Of a DNA stretch of 64,000 bases, positions 1-14,500 are shown in pieces. Source of the DNA: Brienomyrus brachyistius (Eukaryota > Chordata > Actinopteri > Osteoglossiformes > Mormyridae); the NCBI RefSeq assembly GCF_023856365.1, contig NC_064539.1, forward strand, positions 22,881,019-22,945,018, written 5' to 3'. Position numbers and translations under genes: made by a program. The notes beneath the pieces are model-generated. The model saw only the letters and a program-made list of their open reading frames with translations, made no database searches and had not been told where the DNA came from. The number at the start of each line of letters is the position of its first letter. Within the stretch, counting starts at the first letter, position 1.

Positions 1-3000
1 AAAAATATATGGACATGACTTCTTAAGAGATGAAGTCTTAGATATGGAGGAGTTCATCAGACTGTTAAGTACATGGAAAACCACAGAATATGGTTGTTTA
101 GAAGCCTGAACACTGTGCTGAAACACAATGTAATGAAATACTGCCTATCCATTTCCTATAGCGTACAGTATTGGAAAAGCAAAATTAAGCATGTAAATGT
201 GTCCTGATTTATTTTTAGTTCAATGTTAGTAGAAATGAGCAGAATATAGGCTCTTTTAATTAAGTCTACCTTCACATGATTGACAGGGTATCATAACCAT
301 AGATATTCTGTAATGTATGATAATGTAGTGTTTATAATTTTGGGTAGAAAGGCCAGTCAATCCCATGGGCGCCAACTTCTGAGGGGCACGATTTAGCTAG
401 CCGAATTATTGGCGCCCCCTGCAGTGCCAGCATAGAACAGCTATGCGATGTGAGGGAAAGGGAAAGGTTTTAAACATAAAATTAATGTTAGTACGAAAAA
501 TAAACAATTCCAAAAGGGCTGTGAAACGATTAATCACATATAGCCTGCAATCATGTTGCAATGCCATAAAAATGTATAAATTGTATATTGAGCCTAGAAA
601 TTAAATTCTATTTGAAATCTAAATGCTCATACTGTTCTGCCATTAAATTATGAAAAACAACGCAATTAAGTTTACCCTATGAAGGAAATTATGTATTATG
701 ACGTCAAGCACCTATTATTTAGGATATCATTTAATATCTGTAATTATTTATTTAATGTTTCACAATGTAACAATGCTACTTAGGCTATATTATAATTATT
801 ATAAGTACTGTGCTATAGTATAACACTAAACAATGCGGATTTTATTTGTATTTTATATGTAGAACACCACATTGCTTCATCTAGCATTGCTTAGTAGAAA
901 GAAGTAAGTAACAGCTTTCTTCTTTGCACCCACCACCCCCCCCCTTTTTTTTTTTTACTCTCCCTGGGGCCACTCTGAAATTAATCTGGAACTGCAGGCT
1001 AGTTAATACTTCTCCGCATGCGTATTAGCGGACGAACTAGCGTTTTACGTCATTGTGCGCCCTTGATCACAAACAGAGAACCAATGTATGCGACGAGTTC
1101 TTCCCAGAGAATTTGGGGGGAACCGGGGGGGGGGGGGGCAATATTTAATTTGGATTCCTTCAACCCATCCCCCCCCCCACCCACACATAAATAAGTTTGT
1201 AGATCTATTTAAATTATCCAGTCATGTCTCCCCAATATGAAACTCTCTCCTACGCTGTTGGTTCCTCACATATTCTGGTGGTTAGATGAATGCACTTTGA
1301 TGGCCTTTAACGCACACAAACGTGTCTGTGTGTTTCCTAAAATTCTCTTGAGTCTCGCTGTTCCATAAGCGGGTACAGGGAATTCCTGACGCTTCTCACA
1401 TTTGTCCAGCAGATGTAGCTATCTTACTAAAGGCAGAAATGCTCGGAATCGAACCGTACCGCGAGTTTTGGTTTATTCTGCAAACCGAACATTATTATCA
1501 GGGATTCACATAACTGGTACGCAAGTTACTAGTTATGTCAATCCCTTATTATTACCATCATTATAACTGAGTAACCGCACATTTGCGTCGTTTAATTGAC
1601 CGGTTTCATCTAATAAAAAGGGGAAAGAAAAAAATATATAGTGTCCAGTTGAAAACTTAAAAAGTTTACTACAAGAAACGCGAGATTCCACGGTCAACGA
1701 AACAGCTAATATGTGGGTAAGGCTGGTTCCCGAGACAAACGGCACTTTTACACCGGCGCACAGGAATCAAGCCGTTTTAGATCTGTACAGTGAAGAGAGA
1801 CTAAGATGCATGGGGGGTAGGCAACCCAAGCCAAGATGCGAAGATCACACAGTTAAAAAAAGAAAGAAAGAAAGAAATGGGAGGTTATAAAAATGTTATG
1901 GATGTTTTATGCACTTACAGAATGAAATATTAAATTACACTGATATTTATGCATTATATTATTTTAAGTGATCCAAATAATTTCAGTAGCCTATTATTTA
2001 TATGTTTTTGGCTTATTTGGCGAATATCCAAATAAGTAATCAATAACTGTCAACTGCATTCACCTGTAACTAATTTGCGACAATATAGGCCTAACAGAGG
2101 GGGCGGAATGGTGGTGCAGTAGTTAGCACTGTTGCCTCACACCTCTGGGATTCCTAACAGAGTTTTGCAGACGTTCCCCGCTCTCCCACCAGCCGGGTCA
2201 CATGCACACTTTGTTCATTCCATGTCCTGGCGCCCTAACTTCATTTGGAGACTGCATGTAGGTGCCCCTCCTCGCCTAAATTCTCAAGGTCACATTTCAC
2301 TGTGCTTCTCACCACAAACAAGTGCATGGAGATCCGCATGACGTGATAAATCATTGGTAGGTAATCTTGAACTGTTTTTTTCTTATCGTTACGTGACATA
2401 TTTTATTCAAGTATCAAAGATTCCACTTGCGGCTGTAACCATTTCCTCATACTGTCATACTCAGTTTGCCCTTGTCGTGTTAACTTGGCAAAGAAGCGAT
2501 AGGACACCGCTTCAGCCAGTTAATAGCGGTCGAAGTGACGCAGAAAATATAATGTGTTGTACTTCGAGGCTCTAAGAAACAAAAACTTGTTGACAGGCGC
2601 TGAATCGTGACTGAAATATGAAGAACGTCACACGCACGTGCTGTACAATTGTGTTAATCTTGCCGATATTGGCAATACGGGTTCAATTATTGCACGCATA
2701 ATCAATACAGCAATAATCAAAATTTAGATCGTTATGCCGCATCAGTAACGTGGTCGCGCATATGCTTCCCCTAAATATTCTGTCACTCAATTGTGTGATC
2801 TTGTTTCGTGGTATCTGAATGATGTAAAGCAATATTTGTTACGAAAACTCCCATTCTGTTGGTTTTGATGGTGAAAGTAGCAGCGAAATACTGAGGTTAG
2901 TTTGAACTCATCGCAGCGCCCAAAATGATTGTTCATAATTACTCATATATACTCTTTTTTATTATTCTTTTTTTGCCCCAAGTCTTGTAATGTTCAGGGC

Positions 3001-3700
3001 GGGTGTTTCGTTTTGGGCATTTTGAGAAGGATCTTTTCTAAAATTGGGTGGAGAAATAAGGTCTTGAACACCAAGTAGTTTCCAACAATTATCCGATGGG
3101 CAAGATAAGGCGACTCCCATATGCACTTCTCGGCTACCAACTGAATGTTGGCACTTGACAATACCTAATTTGACTATTAGACTGAACATAGAATTTAATC
3201 CGTTTCCATTCATTGATTTTTTTTTGGTGACTTATTGCAGAGGAACGGCTGTTTGTATTTTAAGATTTGGGTGTTAAACCGGGAAGTTATACGTGGGTCA
3301 GGATTTTGCACGGTCTATATGACAGAAGTGCTCGCCCGAGGCTTCAGTGGGAACCTGCTTTAACTTGCCATATTTACGCTTTTATGAAGTTCGACGCTTG
3401 GAAGTAATATCTCCCAAGGCATCAAAGGTGTTTTGAATGCATACAAGCAACCAAATTGCGCATAAAAGGAAGATGCGTCTTTTTGTTTAAGACAGTTGTC
3501 CGTGATCTGACTATTTACGACATAGAACCGTATCTGGAGGTTGGAGCTACATTTACGATTCGGCTTGAAATTGTTTATTTTACATTTGATATAGGTTTAC
3601 ACAAATTGTGTGTGGTTTGAAAAGCCAACTTTTAGATGAAATCCGATATATGTTTAAGATTTAGTGGGCCGGAAAGGAAAGGTTACTCGTAATAGGAATG
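1..3700. other. AT-rich intergenic DNA, no gene seen
   Basis: No exon with conserved protein content or convincing paired splice sites was recognised on either strand. The stretch is AT-rich with homopolymer runs (T run near 948-957, G run near 1126-1138) and the SINE head at 2099. A short inverted pair of ggcgcc-containing segments lies at about 367-415, which could be the remnant of a small element. Short open frames here have no protein-like composition. Confidence 0.6.
2099..2160 (+). repeat. Degraded head of a tRNA-derived SINE
   Basis: The first ~60 bases (A-box-like tagttagcac, then gttgcctcacacctctggga) match the head of the full SINE at 28046-28398 in this window. The match fades after about 2160; 2160-2330 may be a further decayed continuation. 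No target-site duplication is visible. This is the only recognisable element in 1-3700. Confidence 0.6.
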
Positions 3701-4500
3701 ACAGGGACTTAGCTCTCGTGTCCAGATCACTCCGGACCCTGCTCCTTTTGGGTCGCCGTATGTTAATGAGCTGCGCTCTCTAGCTCCCCCCCCCTATTGC
3801 TCCCAAGTTCCCAAAGTCGTACTGACCCACGGCGGAAATTTTCCACAACACTTTCATTACGGACCCGCCGCATTCTCGCTGCTTTCCCTCGGTCTCCACT
3901 TTCAAATGAGGTAAATTCGCTTTAAATCCTGGAAGGTGTAGCGATGCCGAGGCTCTGATAAATAATCTACCGGTCGGTACCGTAGATCCCAAATCTTACT
4001 CGTATTTTATCTTCTCAAAGCATTTAAACTGGTCTAAGGTCTACATAAGGGGGTCGTACATAACTGGAAGAAAGTTTTTTTTCCCCCCAGCTCCGGCCCC
4101 ATCGCTTCTAACTGACAGCACGGCTCGCCAATGGCTGATTTCCTTTAGGAACCCGGCGACTCGGTATCCTGTAAACCCGGGTCTTTGCAGCTTACGGGAG
4201 GCAGAGCCGATACCATGGAGAAGAGTCCCACGAAAACGCCGCTTTAATCGGGGGACAAAACCCCTACGATCTGAAGTTAAGGTGAGTTTCTTGTTTTCCG
4301 GTGACCCTGTGTTGGCTTTTCCGAGGCTGTACATTGCCCGCATGTCGAGTAGGACAGTCGAGAAAGTTTCCCTCGATAGTCGAGCGGGCGGGCGTCCCGT
4401 GTGTGCATTTCCATTCCGAAGGGTGTGCATCAGTCGTCAAGCAGGACGACCACCATGGGCTGCCTTTTAACCTTTATTCTCAGCGGTATTGAATATCACG
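3700..4500 (+). promoter_or_regulatory. CpG-rich segment, candidate il11ra promoter
   Basis: Compared with its AT-rich surroundings this segment is clearly richer in G+C and CpG (for example ccgccgcattctcgc near 3866 and gagcgggcgggcgtcccgtg near 4382). It contains a strong splice donor (aag|gtgagt after 4279) on the plus strand. The first coding exon of il11ra at 15368 starts exactly at a 3' splice site, so an upstream non-coding exon is needed. This segment is the best candidate seen, though about 11 kb away. It could also belong to an unrelated transcript. Confidence 0.4.
4180..4279 (+). other. Candidate 5' UTR exon (il11ra) with upstream ORF
   Basis: The segment ends in AAG followed by GTGAGT at 4280, a near-consensus donor. 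It contains an ATG in strong context (taccATGG, ATG at 4215) that opens an 11-codon frame closing with TAA at 4245-4247. If this is the il11ra leader exon, the small upstream ORF could reduce translation of the receptor. The exon start is not defined and the link to il11ra is inferred only from position and orientation. Confidence 0.3.
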
Positions 4501-7500
4501 CAGTCTTTTTGTATTTAAAAAAATCGACCGCGACAGTAAACCCAGGGTTGTTTTTTTGTTTTGCTCACTAATGATGGGACCCGCATACTTCGGTTACGTT
4601 TTATGTTTGTGGTCCCCATGGGTGTGCGATCGCTGGCTTTTTCTCTACTTAAGAATGTTTTCAGCCACCCGCGTCTTACGTTAAGCTAGCGGTTTAGTCA
4701 CAACAAAATTACCCGACTTTACGTTTGTGCAGTAAAATGTTTACTACTGACAACTTGCATCCAGCTCAAGCAAAGCTGAATGCTTCACCCAGTAGGTAAA
4801 CAAAGTGTGCCGCCAGTTGCAAAAATCCTTATTGATCGTTGTTTAGTCAATAGTGTCTTCAGCTGTATGAACGCTAGTGACGTATATTGGTGGAATTTAG
4901 GGTGAAGAATTTAACTTGTTTGCTGGGCTTAAGAAAACATCAGCATATGCGCATTCCTTAATTCTGGTGGGGAATCTGGGTTGTAAATTTTTTTAAAAAG
5001 AAGAAAAAGAAAAAAACTGGAATGCAAATGGGAGCTCGAATGTAACGTTTATAAGGTGGGAAGACTATAGCCAACTTAAATAAATTAAAAACTACAGCAA
5101 AGCGATTAAATAGAGTTGTTTTCGGACTTGGAGCAGTTGTGGGTTAATTCATTTCCCCCAAGGTCGTACGACGGTGCGGACGCATTAATACTTTTCTTTC
5201 GCTTTGGCGTTGGATGCTGCCCCTTATAAGTTACAGGTCTCTGCTCGGATTCAAAGGTAAACTGGCTTTACCTCAGGCGAGAATCTTGTCATTGAAAAGG
5301 AGCAAAATCACAATTCTGAAGCTCTCACTTGAAGCTGAGACCATTTTATGAGTCATAGTCCACTGGGGACATGTAGCGTAAAATATTAAAACAATGAGAG
5401 GTGACACCCACAGTTAACCTCTTTAGTCAGAACTCCATACTACTGAGGTACCTCATGAATGACAGGCCAGTGTCATGACCTGATTGGCCCTGCCGAAGGT
5501 GGTAGGCGGGGCCCACTAGGGTGTGGCAGGGTCACTCAGAAGGCAGAGCGGCACTTAACATTCAGTGCCATTTTTAGCTTTACGTTTCTGTCGGCTTAGT
5601 AGAGCACTGACAACAGGCGAGGAAACACAAAGCATGTTGTCCCTATGCTTGCACTTATCTGTCACAACGCAGTGGCTGTACTTTGGGGGGAGGGGGTAGC
5701 ATGTGAGCATATGGGACCATTTAAGATTTGAACATACTTCTTAATCTGTTTTCCTCAATTACTTTAAGTTACCCGTAAGGATGCAGGTAGTACTGTTTCA
5801 GGACTGCTTGTTTTGATGTCTTAATGTTTAAGCAGTTCAGCAAGTATTTTTAATCCCTGGTGGCAGCTTTTCAGAGTGCCTTAGGCGTGAGATACCAATG
5901 CCACGATTATTATTATTAGTATTACTGCCTGTCATAACTTCAGAGAGGCTATTTAATCTGAACGGATGTGTAAAAACCGAAAATATGCTCCGGGTTTGGA
6001 AGTGTTAGGAATGTGAACTTGTGTACTGGTGGAGAAGGCGGGCATCACGTGCAGCTCCCTTTCCAGCTTTGGGTAGGAGACCTTAGACAAGGACATGTAC
6101 TGTCTGAGACTTACTTTCAGTTTTGTTATGTCAGACTTTCCAATTTTGACTTAATGGAAGTTTTCCCTGTTAATAGTAAAAAATTATCTTGTTGTCCTTT
6201 CATATATTTCTTTTCAGTCATCAAAGCTTAATTTCGTTTGGGGGCCCTGTGTCGGTGCCAGATTCCAGGCTGGCCGTACCTTTGGAGGCTCTGCAGGGGA
6301 CCTCGGCGGTTTCCCCCAGCATCCGTTGGAGTTTGCGGCTCGCAGCGATAGCGTGGTTTCCGCCAGCACGTCGCGTCCTGCCTGCCCACGCCGCGTTTCC
6401 CAATGTGTGCTCGTGAAAACGTTTGTTTTCAAGTGATCATTTAACAGTATATTCCAGTAGTGACAGCTGCGCGGTTGTGCGGCGTTAAAATCAACAGAGC
6501 ACCATTAAAATGTCTTTGCCATTAGATGCATTTGGCCAAATGTGCAAAGCAGGTGGAATGTGTTTGTCTAGTGATTTCTAAACTGGTGATGAGCAGATGG
6601 ACCGGCGTACACATGGGTTTCCATGAGGTGCGCATTGGGGCGGAAAAAAAGGCCATTTTAAAGCGGGAATCCGATTAATGGAAAAAAAAAAAAACTAAGT
6701 GTAACAGCTGGTTTCTTAGGTGCTACTTTCTTCCTGATCACGATTGGCTGACGGTCTGGTGCTTAAGCTGGGATTTGACCTCTCTGTGTTTCACATTGTT
6801 TTCTCTGCTGTTCAATCACGGTGGGTATCAAGCTGACAGGCTTAGGGGAAGCCTGCAGGAAAGGAAAATGTGCTAATAGCCCTGGGTGGTTTGTGGGGCG
6901 CCCCCATGTGGTTATCCTCAAGGCCTTATCTCATTTTAAAGGCTCAGATCAAGTCTGGTTCTGATTGTGCTGATGCGCTGGGCAGCCTTGCGTTTCTGTC
7001 GCTAACTGTGGTTGGAGTGTCGCGTGTAGAGGTGGGGGGTGATTCTAGCTGATTAGGGTCATTAGGGACATGAAAGAGAAGTCGATTGGTGGAATGAAAT
7101 GAGCCGTGGTTGGGGGACGGTTTGGAGAGCAGACATCCATTTTAAAATGGTCTGAAGAAAACCGAGCCTCAACGGAGACATATAGTGTTTCAAAGCTTAT
7201 TTATTAATCAGACTCTTAAAAAAGTCTGACAATGCTTTGGTAGCTCAACTTCACTCCCGTTTGGCCTTTTGTGCGAGTCTGATGCAGGCTGCAGCCCGTC
7301 TGCACGCCCCAAAGCACGCTGTGCTGCGTTCAGCACGCTGTCCAGCCTGTGGTGGGAGAGGAATGCTCTGCGGTGGCACGGTTGCGGTGCCCAAACATCG
7401 GCTTGGCCACAGTGCCAGACCGATCTTTGGTCAGGCCAGGGTTCTTCTCGACCACCCTGGTACTTGCAGTGCTTCTAGAAACCAGTTGGGATGTCAGTAG

Positions 7501-10500
7501 GTGAGCTGATCTGGTGTGGGGTTAGAAGGTGATCATGAATACATTTGGGGTACCGTGTGTGGTCCACGATGTGTGGGGCAGCTGGGCCAAGGGATCCAAT
7601 GCTGGGAAAGGTTAAGCTCTAAAGTGGGTCCATTTCTAACCACAGTGTTGTCACCTACACAGATGTCGGTCACAGTCTGAGTGTTGAGGATGGAATCGTC
7701 CAGTCCTGTTCATATTTTCAAATTGGGTCCATGGTGCAGAGCTGAGACGCAGGTAGCAGTTGGTTCGTCCTTATGGGTCTGCTTCTTCCCTCCTAGTGTA
7801 AAAGAGTCGCTCTGAATTGCAGTTACCCCAGCAATCATGCTGAATACTGCCATGTAATGTGATAACCCCAGGCTGAAACCCTCCTCCCCCTTTTGCAGGG
7901 GTGGTGTGTCCTGGGCTCACTATGGCTCGTAAAGACCTCCCAGTGACGAGAAATCTGGGCCTGGGTCCGGCCTTCACCGTGACTCATTCTAGGAGTAGAC
8001 TGGAAGATGTTCAGGAGCACAGACCCACAGCGTGCCAGAGCCTCATCAGGCTAGCGGGGTTGGGGACGGGGGAGGGCGGTGGCAGCAGGAGGTGCTTCCG
8101 ATCAGGGCTGGATGCCATATCAGGCAGCCCAGAGCCCGCGTACTGTGTCGCGGCGAGTGCTGTCCCCACCCATTGTGTAATTAGACACTGCTGCACAGGG
8201 TGGAAGTTTAGGTCCAGAGCGGTGGCCTTGAGGTGGGGGTGTCCTTGTCAGCAGAGATCCCGAGGTGGGACGGTACTGAGGGAGTTGGGGTGGGTCATTG
8301 CCAGGATCCCATTTAGTGCTCGTTGTGGGATATGTGCAGTGGGTCCTGTTCCGTATGTCGTTTCCCCAACAGCCTGCATCACTATTGCTAGCAGCAGCAT
8401 GAGATGCCATGTGTCATGCTCATTTTTATCTTGCTGTTCTTTCATTGACATTTATGACATGCTTGTGAACTGCTGCCTTCATCACTGGCCTCCCCCCCCC
8501 CCCCCCCCCCCCCATGTAGATGGTCGATTACCAGAAAAATCAAACAGAATTTGCAAAGGAACTAGAGGGTCGGGGGGTGTAATTGCCGGAGGGGAGAGCT
8601 TAACAGATGCCATTCCAGCCCAGCACCGGCCATTTCTTGCGCACAAACCCCTGCTTCAGGAGGGAACCAGGGCAGGACTGGGCATTCGAGAAGAGACTCA
8701 AAATTAAATTTGTCTTGGGGTGGGGTATAGAAAAGGAAAATTTGATGGAAAAACAGTAACTAGTCTATTATGGGTTCAGGTCTCAAGGTCAGGCTTGGGT
8801 TTGGGTGATTGGGTCCAAAACCAGCAAAAGTGATCCAAACGACAGAGATAAAGGGAACGTGAAAGTCCCAAACTGGGCTGGTGCCCGTTTCCCACATGTG
8901 GAATTTATGCAACCCTGTGCATGATCCGCACACACGGCATCTGGGCCCGTCTCGGGTCACTTCATGCTTGCTTCGTTTTGCTGTGTGGTCTCCCTGGCGG
9001 TCTGTGTGGCGTTTCCGGGCGCTACGGTCTGTCAGTCAGGGTTGATATGTTCCTGTGTGGTGGAGCCCTACCCAGATTGCGGCGAGCTCCTAAAAATAGC
9101 CATAACACCTTTAGGGAAATGGAGCATGACACTGACGCCAAGTGCGCCGCGTCCCCAGCCCGGCGGGTTCATGATGGCTGTCACCTCTGTCACTTTATCC
9201 CGACGCTGATCTCCAGTGCTCCGCCGCCCCATTTGTTCAGTGGCCCCGCCCACCACGGCGCCAGCAGTGCTGCCCCAGGTGTGGCTGGAGGCCACGTTTT
9301 TTTCGGCGAGGAGGAGGCCGTCATGACAACCTTAAATCTCGTATCCGTCTGGCTGTATATTTGTATGTGATTCTGCAGTGTCTTTTGATAGCTGCTGAAG
9401 GGTGTCATATTTGCCCTGCATGGGAACATAACCCTCAGAGTGTGGCTCAAGTTCCTTTCTATAAATTTCACACCAGCCACTATGTTTTATGTTTGATATG
9501 CTCCAGGGCCTCGCAGTGTGTTTGGATGGCCGAGGTTTGGCCAGTTGGGTCAGAGAGGGGGACTCCCGGTTTGCTCAACGTATGAACTTCCGTGTTTACT
9601 CAGGCCTGCGAGCGTTCTGCTCCTGTGTTGCGAAAGTGCCATTTCACGGTAATTTGAGTGCAGGAGCGTGGCACACCGTGGTCTTTCAGGCCACACAAAC
9701 CCGAGCGGGGATAAACATGGCAACCAGTTTTTATTCAATACCCCAGTTGCTGGTACTCAGCTTGTCCTCTTTGGTCTCCATCCTCCCAGTACATTTTGTG
9801 CGTTGATGTCTTTTGCCTACATATAAATTCCTCTGGCTTTCGGCTGGGTGTCGGCTGATAAATCAGCTGGGGCCCTCTCGCCCCCGTTCAGACGTCTGCC
9901 TTTCATCTGACGGCCAGAGTGCAGGCATAGCGCTGCTCCCCTGGCACCTCGCAGGCAGCCTCCTCCAAGGGGCGGAGAATGGCCCTCCTGCTCGCTCTAT
10001 CCTGAGCCGCTGAGCCGGGCTCCCCGGAGCGTGACTGCCAGCATTGACTTTGCTTTTAAGCAGCTGTTAACTATTTTCCAGTATGTACAACTGCTCAGAC
10101 AGGGAGATTGCCCGACTTTAAGCGCAGAGGGATGCGTGGACCCCCCCAGTCTGTCAGAGCTATCATGTCATTTTGATTTATTATAAACGAAGAGTGTCGT
10201 TCCAGATGGCCCCCTGGCTGCGAAATCCAGCATATGAACTCTGTGGGCTCAGGGCCTCTGAAAGCTGTAAACAAAGGGGAGGGTGTGCAGGAGAAAACAT
10301 GGCCCCTCCCTCATTCACTGGCATGGAGTTTGAGGGCAAACGCACCGCTGTAATGGGTACCAGATGACTGGGGTACAGATCTTCCCATGAGTAGACTCTC
10401 ATTGCATGTTCTCTCAGTTCACCCCATATGAGTGTCTGGCATCTGATGTGGTTTAATGAAGTGCTCCCACCCCACCTCAATGTGCACCTGTAGAGGACTC

Positions 10501-11471
10501 CTGAGATACGACATGCCCCCCCCCGGATTAGCAGCTCAGCAGGCATAAGTTTGGTTTCAACACTGGTAAGGCTGAAATCAGCTCCCGGTCCAACCCGGCC
10601 CCCTAAAGACACGGAACTCCCATAGAGACATGCGGATAATCATTTGGTCTCTGTGGCCCCCAACGCCGAAGGGGGCGTTTGTCTTTACGATGGTTCACAA
10701 CGTGCTGGAGCGTGTTGAGCTGAAGGCAGAGACATCAGCAAAATGCATTCGGGTTTCTGGTTTGGCCCAAAATGATCATGGTGAATGAAGCACCGATAAC
10801 AGAGCTTTTTTTTATCGGGAGGGAAAACGGTCATTGTTCATCTTCAGATGCATCGAGAGCCTGTTTTGTTTGGTGGAAATGTGCAGGAAGGAGGGGGACA
10901 AAGTCCTCAGCCAGACAAGTGCTGCTGCTGACTTTTAAGAGAAGGGACAGGGATCCTGAGGGCCGGTGCCGTTTGCTGGGAGGAGGGAAGACCGTGTTTC
11001 TGTGCTCTGTCTGTGCTATATGGACGGGCTGTGCATGGGGTCTCACGCCGGTGGCTTTTGTAATGAAAAGCAGGAAATGCCTGATACTTCTGCAGCTTGT
11101 GTGTCAGGGACGACAAGCTCATCGAGGCTGAAAACAGCCTCTCGCCTTTATAGCAGTTTAATTAGATGCAGGGAGCCTCTGCCCTTCTCGTGTTCCCTCG
11201 CTGTCCCTCCCCAGCTGCGCGTCACGTTGAAGCAGAGGCAGCACTGGATGCAGGGGACCATCGGGGACGCTGTGTGTTCCATACAATCTGTTCCCAGGCA
11301 AACACGGACAGCTGTCAGGGAGCTAATCGATACACCCTTGCCATGCCATCCATGGCCAGGCTAAAACGGCCATCTTTTACTGTTTCTCTGTTTATCTAGT
11401 GAAAATATGTGGGGGGGAAAAAACTGCTGGGAATATGGTGAATCTGGCAGGGCAGGACTAACCGCGCCTGA

Positions 11472-11510
<39 letters not shown>

Positions 11511-14500
11511 AGCGTGTGCGGGGGGCAGAGGGTCCTGCTGGTGAGGTGAGCCCCTCCATCCTCCATCCTGGATCAATGCTCGCTGTGTTACTGCTTATTT
11601 ACACAGAGGCCCCTGTTTTTAACCCAAAGTACACTGCAGCACAGTGCATCTCTGTGCACATCACAGCTTGTCCTACAAACTCATGGAGGGTGGGGGGTCT
11701 TTGGCTGAGCATTAATCCACACGTTAGGCAGATTAATGTTGCCTTCCCAAGACTGGGATTCATTCGAGCTTTGGCTGTCCAGAGTTCCAGAGATTTACTT
11801 GTATTTGATTATTTTAATGTGAAGCTGATTCTCAATTCAAAGAATCTCTTGAATGCAGCAGAGGGCAAAAATGTAAGGCCCTATTCATGATGACGCCAGT
11901 ACCTAATAATTTTGTGCTCTCTCACTGAATCGTATGCACAACAGGACTCAGGTTGTGGTTTCCTGTTCTTCCTCCATCAAATCTCAGCACATTAACAAGA
12001 CGGACGGCAACCGCGTCTTTCCTGTTGACATTTCAGTGTTACGTGTGAGTGCACGTGGCCCTGGGTCCTCTCTGCAGTCCGGTGTGGGCCGCTGGGCTCT
12101 GGATCTCATTGAGGGTTAACAGCAGTCACATTCACCGCTGCATGAACATGGAAAGGCTAAGTGGCAGCTGCTTGCTGTATTTCCTGGGAGTGAAAGTGGG
12201 TAATCAGATCAGTCCCCATTGGTCTGAAGACATTACAGGTACATCAAGCACCTCTATGTATGACCCTTTGTGTAAACCATCTGGTACCACAGAGAGGTGC
12301 CTGGAACTGCCCCCGCCCCTGTTTGCACGTGAATGCCTCCTGCCCCTCCTGTGAATTCTGACTGGTACTTGAGGGTAGCAGTGCTTTATTCTTCCCCGTA
12401 GGGGATTTGAGTAGCTTTCGCATAGCCCACCTGGAGAGACATAGACACGTTTGTACAGGTGACAGCAGGTTTTGGGATCTGACTGCAAGGTCAGCCAGCA
12501 TCCCTGGAACGGATGGTGTTAAGGACCCTGCCTAATGGCACAGCAGTGATATGACCTGCCATTTATGGAATTCAAACTCACTACATTCCGGATACTGTTA
12601 CACATCTCCTCATGAGAAGTGGGCTGCATCAGGGTGGTGACTTTCCCAGTTGTGGGTCCAGACCCACAATCGTCTGGTGGTTCACCTCGCGACTCGTGTG
12701 AGCCCCCCCAGAGCATCTCTGGCATGTCACTACTAAGTTATCCTTCCTGTTATCATCCCCCCCAATAAAAAAAGCCATTCAGAAGCTTATAAGTTTGCTT
12801 ATAAGTAAGTGACTCATTGGGTGGGTGATGTTCAGACTTGTATCACAAGAGGATGGTAACCAGAGGATCAGTGGGGGAATGGGGCTCCTGCTTCAAAGCA
12901 TGATGGGAATGAGGAAGCCAGAGGACCGGGAGGCGGAGCTCACACTAAACAGGCAGGTGAGATCCTGAGGTCCTCGCCTGGCACCCGCATCCTCCTTGTT
13001 GAATAGCTCTAACGGTAAACATTGTTTCCTCACCGGCAGCGCGATCCTAGGGACCGGAGAAGGGTAGCAAAGGCGAGGGATACTGTTGCATGACTCCCTG
13101 ACATTTGACAACGTTTGTAGGCGGCTCGATTGTAAAAACCACAAACTGAGGCAACCATTAGTCAGCCCACCCCCCCAGGGGGAAATGCAGCTAGTGGCTG
13201 CCGTTTATTCCACCTGCCAGACAGGGACCATCCACTGACTTTCTCCTGAGAAGAATGAGGCCCGATTAGTGGTGCTATGCCGTGTTGAATTTGGGTGTCC
13301 CTCCCCTTGTCCAGTATGTCGCCATGTAGTTCTCCTTATGGGGTCGTAATAAGAGGTATTATTTTCTCTTTTCCTGATCAGTCGGGTTAGTGGTGTCAGC
13401 GTTCACTAACCCTAACCCGTTGAGTCGCGACCTTTCAGTGGTGGTCACAGGAGCCGCAGCTTGCGGGTGGCTTTCTCTCTGCTCTCTGCCCCTGTGTCAC
13501 TAGCTGAGAAGGTCACTGTCCGACCTGGATGTGCTGCCTTTAAAAACCCAGTGTCACACATGGGGGGGGGGGGGCATGAAATCAAACCCCTGCGGGCCCC
13601 AGGCAGCCGCTTCCCACACTGGCCTCCTGTGAATGGGGTCCATATGCGGAGCTGTCAGCCCCCACCTTTCAGTATAATAGTAACATGCAGGCGCTTCTGC
13701 AAGGCGTTTATCCCGGGCTCTGAAACAATGGACCTTTGTCTGGGAATATGGCGGCTGAGGAGTTGGGGGCCCCATGAGTACGGGGCAGCGGTGCGGGGAG
13801 TGCTGTTGAAAATGGATGACATTCATATCTCCGTAATTCGAGCCGCGCTCCTCCGCTCATATTTGGCAGAGTCGCTGGTGCGTTGTGCCAGATTAATTTC
13901 TCTTTGAAGCCATGCAGGAGCCATGCAATGCAGAGCCCCCCCCCCCCCCCCCCCCCCAGGCCCGCGTGCCGTAAACATGTGGGACTAATCTCATTCGCTG
14001 GCGTGCGCTTCCTCAGAACTGAGCGGCTGGTCATTTCGTAGAAAGGTCCCGGCCAGAGAGAGAATGCGGCCAAAGACAACACGTTTTTTTTTCCCTGGGT
14101 CTAATGAGTCTGACTTAGCAAGGATGTCTTTCAGTGTGTGATTGTCATGAGGGCTTTTCACTAGCGCGCTCGACTGTGGCATTTTGTCATGCCCTCCACC
14201 CAGTGTCAGTCGACCCATTAGGGCCACAAAAGTGGCCACAGGCCCATTTCCCAGACAGGGGGTATTGGTGGTGAAGCTTGCCTAGGGGCCACATGGCCTC
14301 CATCTCTGCCTGTGTGAATTGCTCCATGTGTCTGGGGCCGTGATGGACGCCCCCCAGTTCCCAGCTCTCGTTCTCTGTGCGTTGGCTGCAGTACTCTGTG
14401 TTTACTGGAGCCCCAGTCGCTCTCTCCGCTTGTTTATAGCAGCGCCTTTTTACACTCCTGGAGATGTTGATGTCCGCAGGACTGCGATTACGGGGTCACT

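Noticed and set aside
366..418. Inverted ggcgcc-containing segments as a transposon end
   Set aside because: The match is short and no second end or target-site duplication was found.
4041..4430. 129-codon minus-strand frame in the CpG-rich segment
   Set aside because: High GC lowers stop frequency; the peptide is Arg/Gly-rich without recognisable motifs, and the plus strand has the better exon boundary.
7901..8707. Open frame of 268 codons on the plus strand
   Set aside because: It runs through a 22-C homopolymer giving polyproline, has low-complexity composition, overlaps open frames on the other strand and has no domain or splice context.
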